NCBI RefSeq assembly: GCF_009600315.1
Contig: NZ_WIWC01000051.1
Coordinates: 1-32,161, forward strand
Length of the DNA: 32,161 nucleotides
Direction of reading: 5' to 3'
Origin: Pseudomonas helleri
GTDB taxonomy: Bacteria; Pseudomonadota; Gammaproteobacteria; Pseudomonadales; Pseudomonadaceae
Part shown: positions 19,001-27,000 of the stretch, in pieces
Layout: every line of letters begins with the position of its first letter
Position numbering within the stretch: position 1 is the stretch's first letter
Program-made: the position numbers and the translations under genes
Notes under the pieces: generated by a model
Databases searched by the model: none
Told to the model about the DNA's origin: nothing
The model's input: only the letters and a program-made list of their open reading frames with translations

Positions 19001-20845
19001 GTGCGCCTGAGTCAATAGCAGGCTGATGCCGCTGTCTTCGAACATATAGGCCAGACGTTCGGCCGGGTATTCCGGGTCCAGCGGCACATAGGCGCCGCCC
19101 GCCTTGAGAATCGCCAACAGACCGATCACCAGCTCCAGCGAGCGCTCGCAGGCAATGCCGACCCGCACTTCCGGGCCGACGCCCTGCTCGCGCAGTTGAT
19201 GCGCCAGACGGTTGGCCTGCTGGTTCAACTCGGCATAAGTCAGGGGTTGCCCGGCAAATACCAGCGCACAGGCATTCGGGGTGGCCGCCGCTTGCGCCTC
19301 GATGTGCAGGTGCACGCATTCGGGGCCAGGATAGTGCTGTTGCGTGGCATTGAGGCCATAGAGCGTGGCCTCGCTTTCACCCGCCGAGAGCATCGGCAAC
19401 TCGCCAATGGCGCATTCGGGGTTGGCCACAATCGCGCCCAGCAGGTTGCGCCAGTGCCGGGCCAGTGTGTCGATGCGTTCGGCGTCAAACAGGTCAGTGG
19501 CGTAGGTCAGGCTGGCCAGCAGCCGCTCGCCTTCTTCGTGGGTGTCCAGTTGCAGGTCAAATTGCGCGGTGCGGCCTTGCCACTCCAGGCTTTCGACTTG
19601 CAGCCCGGCGAGCATCCCGCCCAACGCGCCGGGGCGGCTTTGCTGATGGTTGAACATCACTTGAAACAGCGGGCTGTGACTCAGGCTGCGCTCGCCTTGC
19701 AGGGCATTGACCAGACGCTCGAACGGCACGTCCTGATAGCCTTGGGCATCCAGTGAACGGTCGCGGGTTTGTTCGAGCAAGCGGGCAAACGGCAGGCGCC
19801 CGTCCAGCTCGGCACGCAGTACCTGAGTGTTGACGAAAAAGCCGATCAGCCCGTGAGTTTCGGCACGGCTGCGGTTAGCCACCGGCACGCCAATGCGCAG
19901 GTCGGTCTGGCCGCTGTAGCGATGCAGCAAGGCCTGAAAACTGGCCAGCAGCAGCATGAACGGGGTCACGCCGCGTTGCCGCGCCAGCGTCATCAAGCCC
20001 TTGGCCAAGGTTGACTCTAGCGCAAAGTCCAGCCGCGCGCCGTGCTGGGTCGGTTGCGCGGGGCGCGAACGGTCGCCGGGCAGTTCAAGCACTGGCTGTT
20101 CAGTGCCCAGCTGTGCGCGCCACCAGTCCAGTTGGCGCTCCAGCTCGCCCGCTTCCATCCAGCGCCGTTGCCACAGCGCGTAGTCGGCGTATTGAATCGG
20201 CAACACCGGCAGCTCGGCGCGGCGGCCTTGGGCGTGGGCGGCGTAGAGCTGCGAGAACTCTTCGATCAGCACACCCATCGACCAGCCATCGGCGACGATA
20301 TGGTGCAAGGTCAAAACCAGCACGTGGTCGTCGTGGTCCAGTTGCATCAGGCTAACGCGCAGCAACGGGCCGTGTTGCAGGTCGAAGGGTTGGGCGATGT
20401 CCTGCTCGACTAAACGCAATGCACAAGCCATGCGCTCTGGCGCGGGTTGCTCGCGTAAATCATGTTGCGTCAAGCGCAAGGCCGGGGCGTGCAGCTGTTG
20501 ACGCACCTGCCCGTCGTCTTCGGTAAAGCCAGTGCGCAAGCTGTGATGGCGCTCCAGCAGCGCGTCAAAACTCTGCTGCAAGGCCGCCACGTTCAGCGTG
20601 CCGCGCAACCGCAAGGCGGCAGGAATATGGTAGGCCGCGCCCTCGGGATCCAGCTGCCACAAAAACCACTGGCGCTGCTGCGCATACGACAGTTCGCACG
20701 GCGCATCGGCGGGTGCCGTGGCCGGGATCGGCAGCTGGCCGAAGCTGACGCCCTGCTCCTGCATTTTTTGCAAAAATTCGCGGCGCTGGTGCGGCGCAAG
20801 GCTGGCGAAACGGTTGGCAATGCGCCAGGCGGTTGCGTTTTCCAT
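9131..20845 (-). CDS. NRPS with terminal thioesterase, modules D-Ser / OHOrn-type / OHOrn-type (pyoverdine side-chain synthetase, PvdD-like position)
   Basis: A cytoplasmic 3904-residue synthetase with domain order C-A-T-E, C-A-T, C-A-T-TE. The carrier serines are Ser1049, Ser2550 and Ser3593, all in GGDS. Pocket residues read DVWHVSLIDK (Ser), DGECTGGITK and DGECCGGVTK (both inferred as N5-hydroxyornithine derivatives). The terminal thioesterase shows it is the last enzyme of the line. The start ATG overlaps the stop of the upstream synthetase (TGATG), with GGAG eight bases before it, indicating translational coupling. The N-terminal MENATAWRIANRF helix followed by FxQLPIPA is a typical acceptor-side linker to a condensation domain. 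Oddities: Cys903-Trp904 replace Leu-Gly in the first A8 motif, and the last C domain is D-donor-like with no upstream epimerase. The NRPS call is certain; pyoverdine is probable. Confidence 0.95.
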   Translation of the reverse strand: MENATAWRIANRFASLAPHQRREFLQKMQEQGVSFGQLPIPATAPADAPCELSYAQQRQWFLWQLDPEGAAYHIPAALRLRGTLNVAALQQSFDALLERHHSLRTGFTEDDGQVRQQLHAPALRLTQHDLREQPAPERMACALRLVEQDIAQPFDLQHGPLLRVSLMQLDHDDHVLVLTLHHIVADGWSMGVLIEEFSQLYAAHAQGRRAELPVLPIQYADYALWQRRWMEAGELERQLDWWRAQLGTEQPVLELPGDRSRPAQPTQHGARLDFALESTLAKGLMTLARQRGVTPFMLLLASFQALLHRYSGQTDLRIGVPVANRSRAETHGLIGFFVNTQVLRAELDGRLPFARLLEQTRDRSLDAQGYQDVPFERLVNALQGERSLSHSPLFQVMFNHQQSRPGALGGMLAGLQVESLEWQGRTAQFDLQLDTHEEGERLLASLTYATDLFDAERIDTLARHWRNLLGAIVANPECAIGELPMLSAGESEATLYGLNATQQHYPGPECVHLHIEAQAAATPNACALVFAGQPLTYAELNQQANRLAHQLREQGVGPEVRVGIACERSLELVIGLLAILKAGGAYVPLDPEYPAERLAYMFEDSGISLLLTQAHLLGALPVPAGLAHLCLEKVSNGSDDYSADNLSNTACADNLAYVIYTSGSTGKPKGAGNSHGALYNRLAWMQDAYDLTPADRVLQKTPFSFDVSVWEFFWPLMHGATLVVAEPGAHRDPQQLAALIVEQAITTLHFVPSMLQAFISADEAAGCTSLQRIVCSGEALPMALQRQTFNCLPHARLYNLYGPTEAAIDVTHWTCVEEGRDSVPIGRPIANLRTYILSPELLPLPSGAIGELYLAGDGLARGYHARPALTAERFVVDPFGSGERVYRTGDLARYRADGAIEYCWRIDHQVKIRGLRIELGEIEARLQSHPQVQETVVVALDNQLVAYLVPVEAVHDLLAWREALKAHLLQALPDYMVPTHLLLIERMPLSPNGKLDRKQLPTPEISVSQRAFEAPRSDNERQLAAIWQDVLGVEQVGRQDNFFELGGDSIISIQVVSRARRAGLRLQPRDLFQQPTLHALAAVVSQQAAPQIAQGPVLGTQTLTPVQQWFFANQTVQPQHWNQSVLLDVREPLDLLRLQTALQQVLAQHDALRLQFRQQDGQWTARYVPLDSAAATDVLWTAQVQSDDTLQGLCDEAQRSLSLHDGPLLRAVLIDHENGGQRLLLVIHHLVVDGVSWRVLLEDLQAAYAGQALPEKTSALQDWATQLSAYARHEQLATELAWWQQQLNGVSDALPDARVNGSQALRHRQVVSLGLDREQTRHLLQQAPAAYRTQVNDLLLTALARALCDWSGEASALIQLEGHGREDLFEAIDLTRTVGWFTSLFPVKLTPAADMATSIKSIKQQLRDIPGKGLGFGVLRYQGDAQVQARLAALPAPRVTFNYLGQFDQSFADDALFVPAQQASGAAQSLDSPLANWLSVDGQVFGGELKLDLSFSQECFDKPVIEALAAAFQGHLQALVAHCIDPQHSGVTPADFPLARLTQAQLDQLPVTPRQIEDVYPLSPMQSGLLFHSLYEPQAGAYVNQLSVEATGLDTARLARAWQATLDAHAILRSGFHWPQGASEPLQLVQRSLQLPLTVLDWRGRADQAAELELLARSERLQFDPAQPPLLRLALVRLDEQRQQLIYTHHHLLLDGWSNALLLGEVLQRYAGVEVATHQGRFADYIGWLQGQDAQADEAFWRAQLATLENPTLLAQSLPHAVSDINAYADHRQVFDAASSEAFNRFARQHSITLNTLVQGAWALLLQRYSGQQTVAFGATVSGRPVDLPGAENQLGLFINTLAVITQPHAAESVANWLGRLQAHNLELREHEFTALSDVQRWAGRAGEPLFDSLLVFENFPISEALQQGAPHGLSFSLPDNHERTNYPLTLAAVSEGQLSLTWSFLLSHFEPTAIARMSEHLACLLHAMIAAPQVSLGQLPLLSAAEQTRQLRDWNPAPGVVTEQCVHQLIEAQAAIRPEALALIFDQAQFSYADLNQRANRLAHRLRELGVGPEVRVGLAVERSPQMIIGLLAILKAGGAYVPLDPAYPAERLHYLMQDSGIALLLSQSWLRHTLPQIDGLPMLELDREAVGHLPASNPVNLTDARNLAYLIYTSGSTGRPKGVSVAHGPLAMHCLSIGALYGMTPDDRELQFASISFDGAHERWLTPLVFGSALMPRDDEVWSAQRTCEEIQRHGITIACFTPSYLLQMADYIGEAGRSLPIRSYTVGGEGMPKHAFDEVQRVLQPPRIINGYGPTETVITPLIWCAYPDTQFDSAFLPIGRPVGERSAYVLDAHLQLLPVGVAGELYLGGEGIARGYHQRPELTAERFVPDPFVAGARLYRSGDLARLREDGVVEYLGRIDQQVKIRGFRIELGEIEACLLEHEGVREAFVVDREGPVSRQLAGYIVARDPLADEAQLREDLSAHLRSRLPAHMLPAHLMCLAALPLTPNGKLDRQALPAPEANRQVADRVPAATPAEVLLVGIWQELLGLDAIGVTENFFELGGDSIISLQAVSRAGACGLAFTPKQLFEAQTIRGLAAVAVNAEAHPQVSVATLPFAQVPVTVQVDRSALDDLYPLSPMQQGMLFHCIESPELNLYVNQLSVAVEGLQVERFRAAWSTLLARHEVLRAAFMWRDGLADPLQAVYQHAELPIVELDWREQAEPEAALRALAAEDQARGFDLSCPPLMRFTLVRLGDRQYQMIWTYHHLLLDGWSASRLLGEMLRLYAKQTLPALTGRYGDYIDWLQRQDATSAEGFWRERLNGLQTPTILADAANTDGSGHGVLYSYLDSDATRRLQRFASAQRVTLNTLIQGAWLLLLQRHTGQRSVAFGATVAGRPTQLAGAQDMLGLFINTLPVIQTLDPQQALGDWLRQLQDYNLAIRDFEHTPLADIQRWAGQGGQGLFDSIIVFENHPVDRALRGEQDGELKFAEVGSGGVTNFPMDLMVSATEQGLEVEYLYLRERFTADQVERIRAQLEGLLAQLPLDAACLIGDIGLPGAQVQVPQDATPVADLLHRFAAQVAQQPHATALLCDGRELSYAALNTQADALAVQLQAQGIGPEQLVAVALPRSEQTLVAFLAVLKAGAAYLPLDLDYPAERLTFMLGDSGASLLLCHSDVDQRVRFSAATPRLLLDQLQPLAATPQPVPALAGHLAYLIYTSGSTGQPKGVAVAREPIARHCQGIIELYELTPASRELHFMSFAFDGAQERWLSVLLAGGSLVIRDDTLWTPEQTLQVLHEQRVTVACFPPAYLQQLAEVALTQGTPPAVHTYCFGGDAVPDASFELVKRALLPKRLVNGYGPTETVVTPLLWRAEVTENCDAAYAPIGRSVAGRGVYVLDADMNPLPVGGSGELYLGGECLARGYHRQPGLSAERFVPDPFNAGGGRMYRTGDRVRLRECGLVDYLGRLDQQVKIRGFRIELGEIEARLRQCEGVQDAAVKVLESATGKQLVGYVVAAPNAGLERALKEHLQAQLPDYMVPTHIVALARFPLSANGKLDRRALPEPQLAQGQYRAPRNALEQALAVIWQEVLGLEQVGIDDNFFELGGDSLQVLKVISRVRNQPQLGISLKLRDLMQKPCIAELSGFEPPVSARSPDPLLALNSRVNHVPPLFCLHAGFGTVFDYEPLARKLDGRRSVYGVQCRMLLDPQWQDESLQGMAQAYAERIRQQQASGPYYLLGWSLGGALTLLVAQALEAQGQQVAFAGLVDSYVAGTAQASDEREDVQDFLRFVLGLSEAEAQTVVGDAGAEAAIAAAMAKPRSPLGEHGLLDAAELSQIFAVGTRLKQLALGHCALPQTRVAAHHWWVAGREDERRVHAAQIGAGASHGVLSGGHYDLLRNATLLAELDELLGGQAVERQSS
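9176..9898 (-). other. Type I thioesterase domain releasing the finished peptide
   Basis: Residues about 3650-3890 of the downstream synthetase form an alpha/beta-hydrolase thioesterase. The nucleophile is Ser3725 in GWSLGG, the acid is Asp3752 in LVDSYV and the base is His3877 in SGGHYD. It accepts the peptide from Ser3593 and hydrolyses or cyclises it. With hydroxyornithine as the last residue, the delta-N-hydroxy amine could attack to give a cyclic hydroxamate (cOHOrn), as known for many pyoverdines; that outcome is inferred. Confidence 0.9.
13031..16195 (-). other. NRPS module 5 (C-A-T), hydroxyornithine-type pocket
   Basis: Residues about 1551-2605. The C domain follows an epimerase and has HHLLLDG (1690-1696), consistent with a D-donor type. 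Pocket residues D2200, G2201, E2204, C2242, T2268, G2270, G2294, I2302, T2303 and K2494 give DGECTGGITK. The carrier Ser2550 is in GGDS, a form often seen before epimerases, yet no epimerase follows. Substrate is inferred as acetyl- or formyl-hydroxyornithine, by analogy with pyoverdines and by the need for a second iron ligand. Confidence 0.6.
16196..20845 (-). other. NRPS module 4 (C-A-T-E), D-serine
   Basis: Residues 1-1550. The C domain has HHIVADG (181-187), L-donor type, as expected after the epimerase-free Thr module. Pocket residues D706, V707, W710, H749, V774, S776, L800, I808, D809 and K994 give DVWHVSLIDK, a standard serine code. Carrier Ser1049 is in GGDS. The epimerase shows HHLVVDG (1228-1234), GHGRED and RTVGWFTSLFPV, so D-Ser is delivered. 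The A8 hinge reads EYCWRIDHQV instead of EYLGRIDHQV. Confidence 0.88.
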
Positions 20846-23800
20846 CAGTTGATCTCCATCTCGTCGAGCAGCGATTCAAGCGCGCTCAGACGAACAGCGT
20901 TATCCGCAGGCGTTTGGGCCTGTGCCAAAGCGGCATAGGTGTGCAAATCAGCGGCCTCGAACAGCGCGCGCAGCGCCAGTTCGATGCCCAGTTCAAGTTC
21001 GACCCGGGCACTGGCCTGAGCCGCGAGCAGCGAGTGCCCGCCCAATTCAAAGAAGTTGTCGTCACGTCCGACGCGCTCGACCCCCAGCACGCTGGCCCAA
21101 ATCGCCGCCAGTTGCGTTTCCAGCTCGCCCACCGGCGCCCGGTAAGGTCGCTGCGACACCTCGGTGTCGGGCAAGGGCAAGGCGTTGCGGTCGAGCTTGC
21201 CGTTACCGGTCAGGGGCAGTGCGTCGAGCAGCAGCCAATGGCTGGGCACCATGTAATCCGGCAGGTCGACCTTGAGCGCCGCTCGCAGTTGCTCGCGCCA
21301 CAGCAGCGGGTCAACAGGGGTTTGATCCGCCACCACGTAGGCGCACAGCTGGCCTTGATGGACGCTTAACACCGCTTCGGCCACGCCGATTTGCTGCTTG
21401 AGGCAGGCTTCGATCTCACCCAGCTCGATGCGGAACCCGCGAATTTTCACTTGCTGGTCGATACGGCCCAGGTAGTCGATGTTGCCGTCTGCCCGCTGAC
21501 GGGCCAGATCGCCGCTGCGGTACAGGCGCTCACCGGGCACAAAGGGGCTGGCGACAAAGCGTTCGGCGGTCAGCCCGGCACGCCCGTGATAACCCCGGGC
21601 CAGACCGGCCCCGGCGATATACAGCTCGCCTGCGCAGCCTGCTGGCACAGGCTGTAACTGACTGTCGAGCAAGTACCAGCTGAGGTCGGCAAGGGGGCGG
21701 CCAATCGGGCTTTGCACCTTGGCATCAAGGTCGCTGGGGCTCAGTGCGCGGAAGGTCACATGCACCGTGGTTTCGGTTATGCCGTACATGTTCACCAGCG
21801 TGGTCTGCGAGCTACCAAAGCGCTCATACCACGGGCGCAGGCTGGACACCTCCAATGCTTCGCCGCCGAAGATCACCCAGCGCAAGGCCAGCGCTTGCGG
21901 GCTGTTGCAGGCAATCGGCAGCAGTTGGCGGAAGGCGGTCGGGGTCTGGTTGAGCACCGTCACCTGTTCGTCGCACAGCAACTGGTGAAACGCCTGCGGT
22001 TCACGGCTGATGAAATACGGCACGATCACCAGACGCCCGCCGGTGCACAGCGCGCCAAACAACTCCCATACCGAGAAGTCGAAAGCGTAGGAATGGAACA
22101 GCGTCCACACATCGCTCGGGCCGAAATTGAATTGGCCCTGTGTCGCGCTGAGCAGGCGGGTGACGTTGGCGTGACTCAACAGTGCGCCTTTTGGCCGCCC
22201 CGTGGAGCCGGAGGTGTAAATCACATAGGCCAGATTGTCGGCATCGCTCAGGTTGCCAAGGTTCTGCTCGCTGAATGCGTCCAGCGCCAGATGCTCCAGG
22301 CACAGGGTCTGCACGCCCACCCGTGGCGGCAGGTTGTGCAACAGGTGTTCCTGAGTCAGCAACAGATGAAGGCCGCTGTCTTCGATCATGTAGCTCAAGC
22401 GTTCCGCCGGGTACTGCGGGTCGAGTGGCACATAGGCGCCGCCCGCCTTGAGAATGGCCAGCAGGCCGACCACCAGTGGTATCGCCCGTTCAGTGGCGAT
22501 GCCGACCCGCACGTCCGGGCCGACCCCCAGTTCGCGCAGTTTGCGCGCCAGCCGGTTGGCTTGCGCATTCAACTCGCCATAGCTCAGGGACGCGTCCGCG
22601 CAGCGCAAGGCCACGGCCTGCGGTTGTAGCGCCGCCTGGGCTTCAAACAGCTGATGCAGGTTGGGACCTTGCACCTGAGGTTCGACCGAGGGGTTCCAAT
22701 GTTCGATCAAGCGCTGCTGTTCAGCGCTGTCGAGCAGCGCCAGTTCGGCGATTCGTTGCTGCGGTTCACTGACCACCGCGCGCAGCAGGTTGAGCCAATG
22801 CCCGGCCAGACGCTCGATGGTGGCCGCGTCATACACGTCACGGGCGTAGGTCAGGCTGGCGCGCAGGTGCTCGCCCTGCTCTTCGGTGTCCAGCGCCAGA
22901 TCGAACTGGGCGGTGTGTTGCTGCCAGTCCATACGCTCCACGGTGAGCCCTTCGAGCACCCGTTCAACGCTGTCGCCGATGGCCCGCTGATGGTTGAACA
23001 GCACCTGGAACAGCGGGCTGTGGCTCATGTTTCGCTCTGGCTGCAAGGCGTCTACCAGTTGCTCGAACGGCAGGTCTTGATGGGCCTGCGCCCAGAGTGC
23101 CGAGCGCTTGACCTGTTGCAACAGGCTGGCGAAGGTTTGCTGGCCGTCGATCTCGGCGCGAAGCACCTGAGTGTTGATAAAGAAGCCGATCAGGCCTTCG
23201 GTTTCAAGACGCCCGCGTCCCGCATTGGGCACGCCGACATTGACGGTCGACTGGCCGCTGTAGCGGTGCAACAGCGTCTGGTAGCTGGCGAGCAGCAGCA
23301 TAAACAAGGTCACATTGTGCTGCTGCGCCACCTGCCGCAGCCCCGCTGCCAGTGCCGGTTCCAGCGCCAGTTCCAGACGCGCGCCGCGCTCGCTGCGAAT
23401 CGCTGGCCGCGTCAGTTCGCTGGGCAGTTGCAGCGGCGTGTGCTGAGTGCCCAGTTGCTCGCGCCAGGCGCTGAGCTGACGCTCGCCCTCGCCCGCTTGC
23501 AACCAGTCGCGCTGCCACGCGGCGTAGTCGGCATAGCTCACGGCCAAGGCGGGCAGCCGGGCCGCCTGCCCCTGAACATGGGCCTGATACAGCGCACTGA
23601 ATTCATCGACCATCACTTGCATCGACCAGCCATCGGCGGCGATGTGATGCACGGTCAATACCAGCACGTGCTCCTCGGCCGCGATCTTGAGCAACAGCAC
23701 CCGCAGCAGCGGGCCGTTGCGCAGGTCAAAGGGCTGACGCATCTCTTCGGCCACTTGCGCCTCGATCTGCGTGGCGTCGGCGTTGTTGAGGGTCAACTCA

Positions 23801-24075
23801 CGCAGGGCCAGCGGCAGGTGATCATGGCGCACGCCACGGGCCTGTTCGCCGTCCTGAATAAAGGTGGTGCGCAACGTCTCGTGACGCGCTTGCAGGTCAT
23901 TGAAGCTGCGCAGCAAGGCGTCGCGATGCAGCGTGCCGGTGAGGCGCAATGCCGCCGGGATGTTGTACGCGGCGCTGTCCGGGTCCAGTTGCCAGAGGAT
24001 CCACTGGCGTTGCTGGGCATACGACAGCACGCCGGGATGATCCGCCGCCAGGCGCTGTATCGGCAGTTGGCTGAC
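20845..24075 (-). other. NRPS module 3 (C-A-T), threonine
   Basis: Residues about 2606-3681. The C domain has HHIAADG (2748-2754) and is L-donor type, matching the upstream module that lacks an epimerase. Pocket residues D3271, F3272, W3275, N3314, I3340, G3342, M3368, V3376, H3377 and K3565 give DFWNIGMVHK, the classical threonine code also found in PvdD. Carrier Ser3620 lies in GGHS. Confidence 0.9.
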
Positions 24076-27000
24076 AACCCGGGGCTGCGCCGCGCAGCGG
24101 GCAGCAAACTCGCTGAATACGCTGGTTTCAAACAGGCTGCTCAGGGGCAATTCAATGCCCAGTTGCTGACGCACGCGGGACACCACTTGCGCCACCAGCA
24201 AGGAGTGGCCGCCCAGCTCGAAGAAGTTATCGTCGCGGCTCACGGCATCGAGTTTGAGGACTTCCTGCCAAATCGCCGCCATGACAGTTTCGATCCCCGG
24301 TTGCGGGGCAATCACCTCGCGCTGCCAGTCCGCCGCCTGCGCTTTTGGCAGTGCCTTGCGATCCACTTTACCGTTGGCATTGCGCGGCAAGCCGGGCAAG
24401 GCCAGCCATTGCAGCGGCACCATGTACTCGGGCAATTGGGCTTTTAGCCCGGCCTTGAGGTGTTCGCGCAATGCGCTCCAGTCGCGGGCGTCATCGTCAG
24501 TCACGATAAAGGCCACCAGCGCTTTGCCGGTCGGGCCGTCCTGCACCCCAACGGCGGCTTCGCGCACGCCATCGAGGTCACGCAGACGCGATTCGATTTC
24601 CCCCAGTTCGATGCGGAAACCGCGCACTTTGACTTGCTGGTCGATACGGCCCACGTATTCCAGTTGGCCGTCGACGCGGCGCCGCGCCAAATCGCCAGTG
24701 CGGTACAAGCGCTCGCCCGGCTGTTGCGCAAACGGGTTGGGCAGGAACACCGCGGCACTGCGCGACGGATCATTAAAGTAACCGCGACCGACCCCCGTAC
24801 CGGCGACATACAGCTCACCGACGACGCCCGCAGGCACCGGCGACAAGCCGCCGTCCAGCACGTACAAACGGTTGTTATCGGTGGCCAGCCCAATCGGCAG
24901 GTAAGCCCCGGCCGCCGACTCAGCATCCACGCGAAACAGGGCCACGTCGTCCGAGCATTCCGCCGGGCCATAGGCGTTGACCAGACCGATCTGCGGGTAG
25001 CGTTGCAACCAGCGCCGCGCCAGTTCCGGTGGCATGGCTTCGCCGGTCGGCAGCATCCAGCGCAGGCTGTGCAGCGCGCCCTGCGCCTCGTCAAGCAGGC
25101 TGTGGATCAGCGACGGAACGCTTTCCAGTACGCTGATGCCGCGTGCGTCGACATGGGCCAGCAAGGCCGCCGGATCATGGGCGATGGCGTTGGGCACGAT
25201 GTCCACCTGAGCGCCAAACAACGGCGCCGCGAGGAACTGCCACACCGAAATATCAAAGCTCTGCGAGGCGGTCTGGGCAATCACGTCAGTGCCGCTCAGG
25301 TCAAAATACGGTTTTTTGCTCAGTTGGTTATTGAGCATACCCGCCTGTTCCACCATCACACCCTTGGGCGTGCCGGTGGAACCGGAGGTGTAAATCACAT
25401 AAGCCAGGGTATTGGGTGCGGTGTAGATACCCGGCTGCTCTACCGAACAGACACTGTTTTGTACCTCGTCCCAGATCAACAGCTGCGGACGTTGTGCCGG
25501 AGCCAGCAACGCCAGCATGGCCAGCGCCTGCTCGCGGCAGGCACTGCTGGCCACCAGCGCCGGCACCTTGCCCAGTTGCAGCAGGTCCAGCAAACGCTGG
25601 GTGGGCAGTTGCGGGTCCAGCGGCAAGTACGCCGCGCCCGCCTTGAAACTGCCGAGCATCATGCCGAGCAGGGCCAGGCTGCGTTCTGCCAGCAAGGCCA
25701 CGGGCTGATCTGCGCCAATCCCGGCGTCGATCAAGGCCCACCCCAGACGGTTGGCGCAAGTATCGAGTTGGTTGTAGGTCCACTGCTGCCCAAGGCAGGT
25801 GGCAACCACCTGCTCGGGATGGGCCGCCACCTGCGCTTCAAACAAGCGCACATAGCCTTGCTCCAGCGGGTAGTCACGGGCGGTCTGATTGCCCGTCTGC
25901 AACAAGGCGTCGCGCTCGGCACACGCCACCACCGGCAGGTCAGCAAACTGGCCCTCGGCCTGTTCACCAATGGCCAACAGCAGGCGCTTGAAGTCGGCCA
26001 GCAAGCGCTCGGCGGTGGCGTCGTCGAAGAAACGTTTGTCATAAGACAGGTGCAAACCGAGCGCATCACCGGGGTACACCACCACGGTCATCGGGTAGTT
26101 GGTGTGAGTGCGGGCGCTGTCGGACTTGGCGTTGATTTGCGCCGCGCCGCTGGCCACGGCGCTTTCCACCGGGGCATTTTCATAGACGAACAGGCTGTCG
26201 AAAATATTCTGGCCTTTCTCCAGCGCACTGCAGGCTTGAATGTTGAGCAACGGCAAATGTTCGTGCTCGCGCAGCGCCAGATTGTGCTCGAACAGGCCTT
26301 GCAGCCATTGGCGCACGCTGACGTTCTGACCGGCACGGGGCAAGCGCATGCGCAACGGGATGCTGTTGATAAACAGCCCCACGGTGTCCTGCATTTCCGG
26401 GCGGTTGATCGGGCGACCGGCCACGGTGACACCGAACAGCACTTCATCCAGACCGCTGTAACGCTGCAACACCAGCGCCCACGCCGCTTGGGTCAGGGTG
26501 TTGACGGTCAGTTGGTAACGCTGGGCCAATTCACGCAGGCCGCGGCCTTGCGCCACTTCAAGGTCGGCATACACATCGCCGATCTCGGAAAAACCGACCT
26601 GACGGCGCAGCGCACGGTCAAACGGCAACGGCGTCGGCTGTTCAAAACCGGCCAGCTCGATGGCCCAGGCGTCCAGTGCTTCGCGCTCGCCCTGCTCTTG
26701 CAGCCATTGAATAAAGTCGCGGTAGCGCGCCGCCGGGGGCAGGCTGCGCTCGCCGCTGTACAAGGCGAAGAAATCCTGCAGCAACAGCGAGCGGCACCAG
26801 GCATCAATCAGGATGTGGTGGTTGCTGAGAATGAACCAGTAATGCCCGGCGCTGCGACGGATCAGGCGCAGGCTGAAAGGCGGCGTGTTGAGCAGGTCGA
26901 AACCCTGTGCCCGGTCTTGCGCCAGCAAGGCTTGCAGCGCAGCTTCGTGTTCCGCTTCGGGGCGTTCGCTCCAGTCATGCACCTGCACCTTGGGCGCGGC

